DNA of 16,463 nt from positions 1-16,463 of the forward strand of contig DATEMK010000502.1 in assembly GCA_035275625.1 (NCBI GenBank), in the 5' to 3' direction. The notes under the pieces are model-generated. The model was not told the DNA's origin. It worked only from the letters and a program-made list of their open reading frames with translations, and made no database searches. Below are positions 15,359 through 16,463 of the stretch, piece by piece; positions within the stretch are counted from its first letter, which is position 1; the number at the start of each line of letters is the position of its first letter. The stretch comes from DATEMK01 sp035275625. Its GTDB lineage: Bacteria > Bacteroidota > Bacteroidia > AKYH767-A > OLB10. A program made the position numbers and the translations under genes.

Positions 15359-16463
15359 ATGAAAAAAATTATTACACTCATCCTTTCACTTTCCCTTTCA
15401 CTCCTGAAAGCGGATTCCTGGACACAGAAGGCTGACTTCGGGGGCGGAACAAGATTCTACAATTGCGGTTTCTCTATCGGCAATAAAGGATACTTAGGGC
15501 TGGGAAGCAACTCATCAGATGATTTCTGGGAATTTGACCCGGCAATAAACATCTGGACTCAAAAAGCAGATTTCGGAGGAGGCCCCCGCTATGGTGCAGC
15601 CGGATTTTCAATCGGGAACAAAGGATACATCGGGACCGGAAACAACATTGATTTTTGGGAATGGGACCAGGCAACCAATATATGGACACAGAAAGCAAAT
15701 TTTGGAGGAAGCCTGGTTAATTCCGCTGTTGGTTTTTCAATCGGCACCAAAGGCTACATCGGAACAGGGTATATTTCAGGAGTAATGAGCGATGAATTTT
15801 GGGAGTGGGATCAGTTAACAAACACATGGAGCCAGAAAGCAAATTTTGCAGGTGGCGCACGGTGGCTGGCTGTTGGTTTTTCAATCGGCAATAAAGGTTA
15901 TATCGGAACAGGTGCTGACGGAACCAGCGCTGGAAGCAATTTGTTTAATGATCTGTGGGAATGGGATCAAAACACCAATGTATGGATACAAAAGGCAAGT
16001 TTCAGTGTTGGAAGAGTGGAGGCGATGGGTTTTTCTATCGGCAGCTATGGCTTCATCGGTATAGGCAGCGTTGTTTGGGGAAATAGCGATACGGATGATT
16101 TGTGGGAATACAATTCCATAACCGATACATGGATACAGGTGTCAAATTTCGGAGGAGGACAACGGGAACTCGCACAAGGCTTTTCCATCGGATGCAAAGG
16201 ATATTTCGGAACAGGAATCATAAATGACAGTAATCCTCACAGCGACTTTTGGGAATATACGCCAAACAGCTATGTGTGTGCAACTGCGATAAATGAAATG
16301 GCTGCATCCGGTCTGCAGTTTTCCCTGGCTCCCAACCCTGCTATAGAGTTTATAGTTATTAGTTATCCGAAAACAGGAAATGAAAAAATTAATTTAACCG
16401 TTACGGATTCCAAGTCCAAAAAAGTTTTTGAAACACAACTACAACCAAAAACTTCAAACTTTA
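15359..16463 (+). CDS. Second secreted kelch-type propeller protein, T9SS tail cut by window end
   Basis: An open frame runs from ATG 15359 to the last base (368 codons) with no stop, so the gene continues beyond the window. The in-frame ATG 15353 would only add Met-Val. It begins with a signal peptide (MKKIITLILSLSLSLLKADS) and holds six kelch repeats with GFSIGNKGYIGTG and DFWEWDQxTNxWTQKA, closely following the protein at 12443. It then enters a sorting domain (LAPNPAIEFIVI). In a sample blade the DNA of the two kelch genes differs at 12 of 54 positions (13037-13090 against 15947-16000), but in the tail only 4 of 118 differ. This points to duplication followed by tail homogenisation. Role presumably similar to its paralogue: extracellular binding, ligand unknown. 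Confidence 0.9.
   Translation, partial: MKKIITLILSLSLSLLKADSWTQKADFGGGTRFYNCGFSIGNKGYLGLGSNSSDDFWEFDPAINIWTQKADFGGGPRYGAAGFSIGNKGYIGTGNNIDFWEWDQATNIWTQKANFGGSLVNSAVGFSIGTKGYIGTGYISGVMSDEFWEWDQLTNTWSQKANFAGGARWLAVGFSIGNKGYIGTGADGTSAGSNLFNDLWEWDQNTNVWIQKASFSVGRVEAMGFSIGSYGFIGIGSVVWGNSDTDDLWEYNSITDTWIQVSNFGGGQRELAQGFSIGCKGYFGTGIINDSNPHSDFWEYTPNSYVCATAINEMAASGLQFSLAPNPAIEFIVISYPKTGNEKINLTVTDSKSKKVFETQLQPKTSNF
16346..16463 (+). repeat. Kelch tail DNA, copy 2 of a near-identical duplicated segment
   Basis: Partner of 13436-13553 at a constant offset of 2910 bases, with four mismatches. It is truncated by the window end inside the heptamer array. Confidence 0.92.

Noticed and set aside
12443..16463. 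Mobile element carrying the kelch/SBBP/kelch segment
   Set aside because: No transposase, terminal inverted repeats or target-site duplication was seen; tandem duplication and gene conversion explain it better.

Overview
The window looks like a chromosomal segment of a member of the phylum Bacteroidota. Three things support this. The DNA is AT-rich. Several upstream regions carry TAnnTTTG-type boxes, the Bacteroidota -7 promoter element. Seven complete genes, and an eighth cut by the window edge, encode proteins with a Sec signal peptide and a C-terminal type IX secretion system (T9SS) type A sorting domain. No genus can be named from the sequence alone.

Layout. Positions 1-973 hold two housekeeping genes on the + strand: the 3' end of accD (acetyl-CoA carboxylase beta subunit) and nth (endonuclease III). 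They are separated by an AT-rich inverted repeat. From 983 to 8145 lies a minus-strand array of four genes with only 11-12 bases between neighbours, probably an operon read leftward from the 8145-8460 region. It encodes a large Asp-box/VPS10-like double propeller, two different seven-repeat propeller proteins and a fourth propeller-like protein. From 8546 to the right edge a divergent plus-strand array encodes an Ig-like/FN3 repeat protein, an unrecognised secreted protein, a six-repeat kelch protein, a seven-repeat SBBP-type protein and a second kelch paralogue that runs off the window.

How the genes fit together. Every protein in the two arrays seems built as signal peptide, then beta-propeller or Ig-like passenger, then T9SS tail, so the products should be exported by T9SS and released or anchored at the cell surface. 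The passengers differ in kind, but the tails fall into two subfamilies, one per array. The left tails end in GVYLFNL..NGKIVIS; the right tails carry SKGIYF and end in KF(V/L/I)K(E/N). Tail DNA is clearly more conserved than passenger DNA in the kelch pair, which suggests recent tail homogenisation or cassette exchange.

The most unusual points are these: putative -7 boxes placed exactly five bases after the preceding stop codon and sitting inside small inverted repeats; a heptamer tandem repeat shared by the end of nth and the inside of a kelch tail; a (CCGG)4 palindrome in frame in that same tail; and an octamer array forming a protein linker. No tRNA, rRNA, CRISPR array, transposase or integrase was seen.
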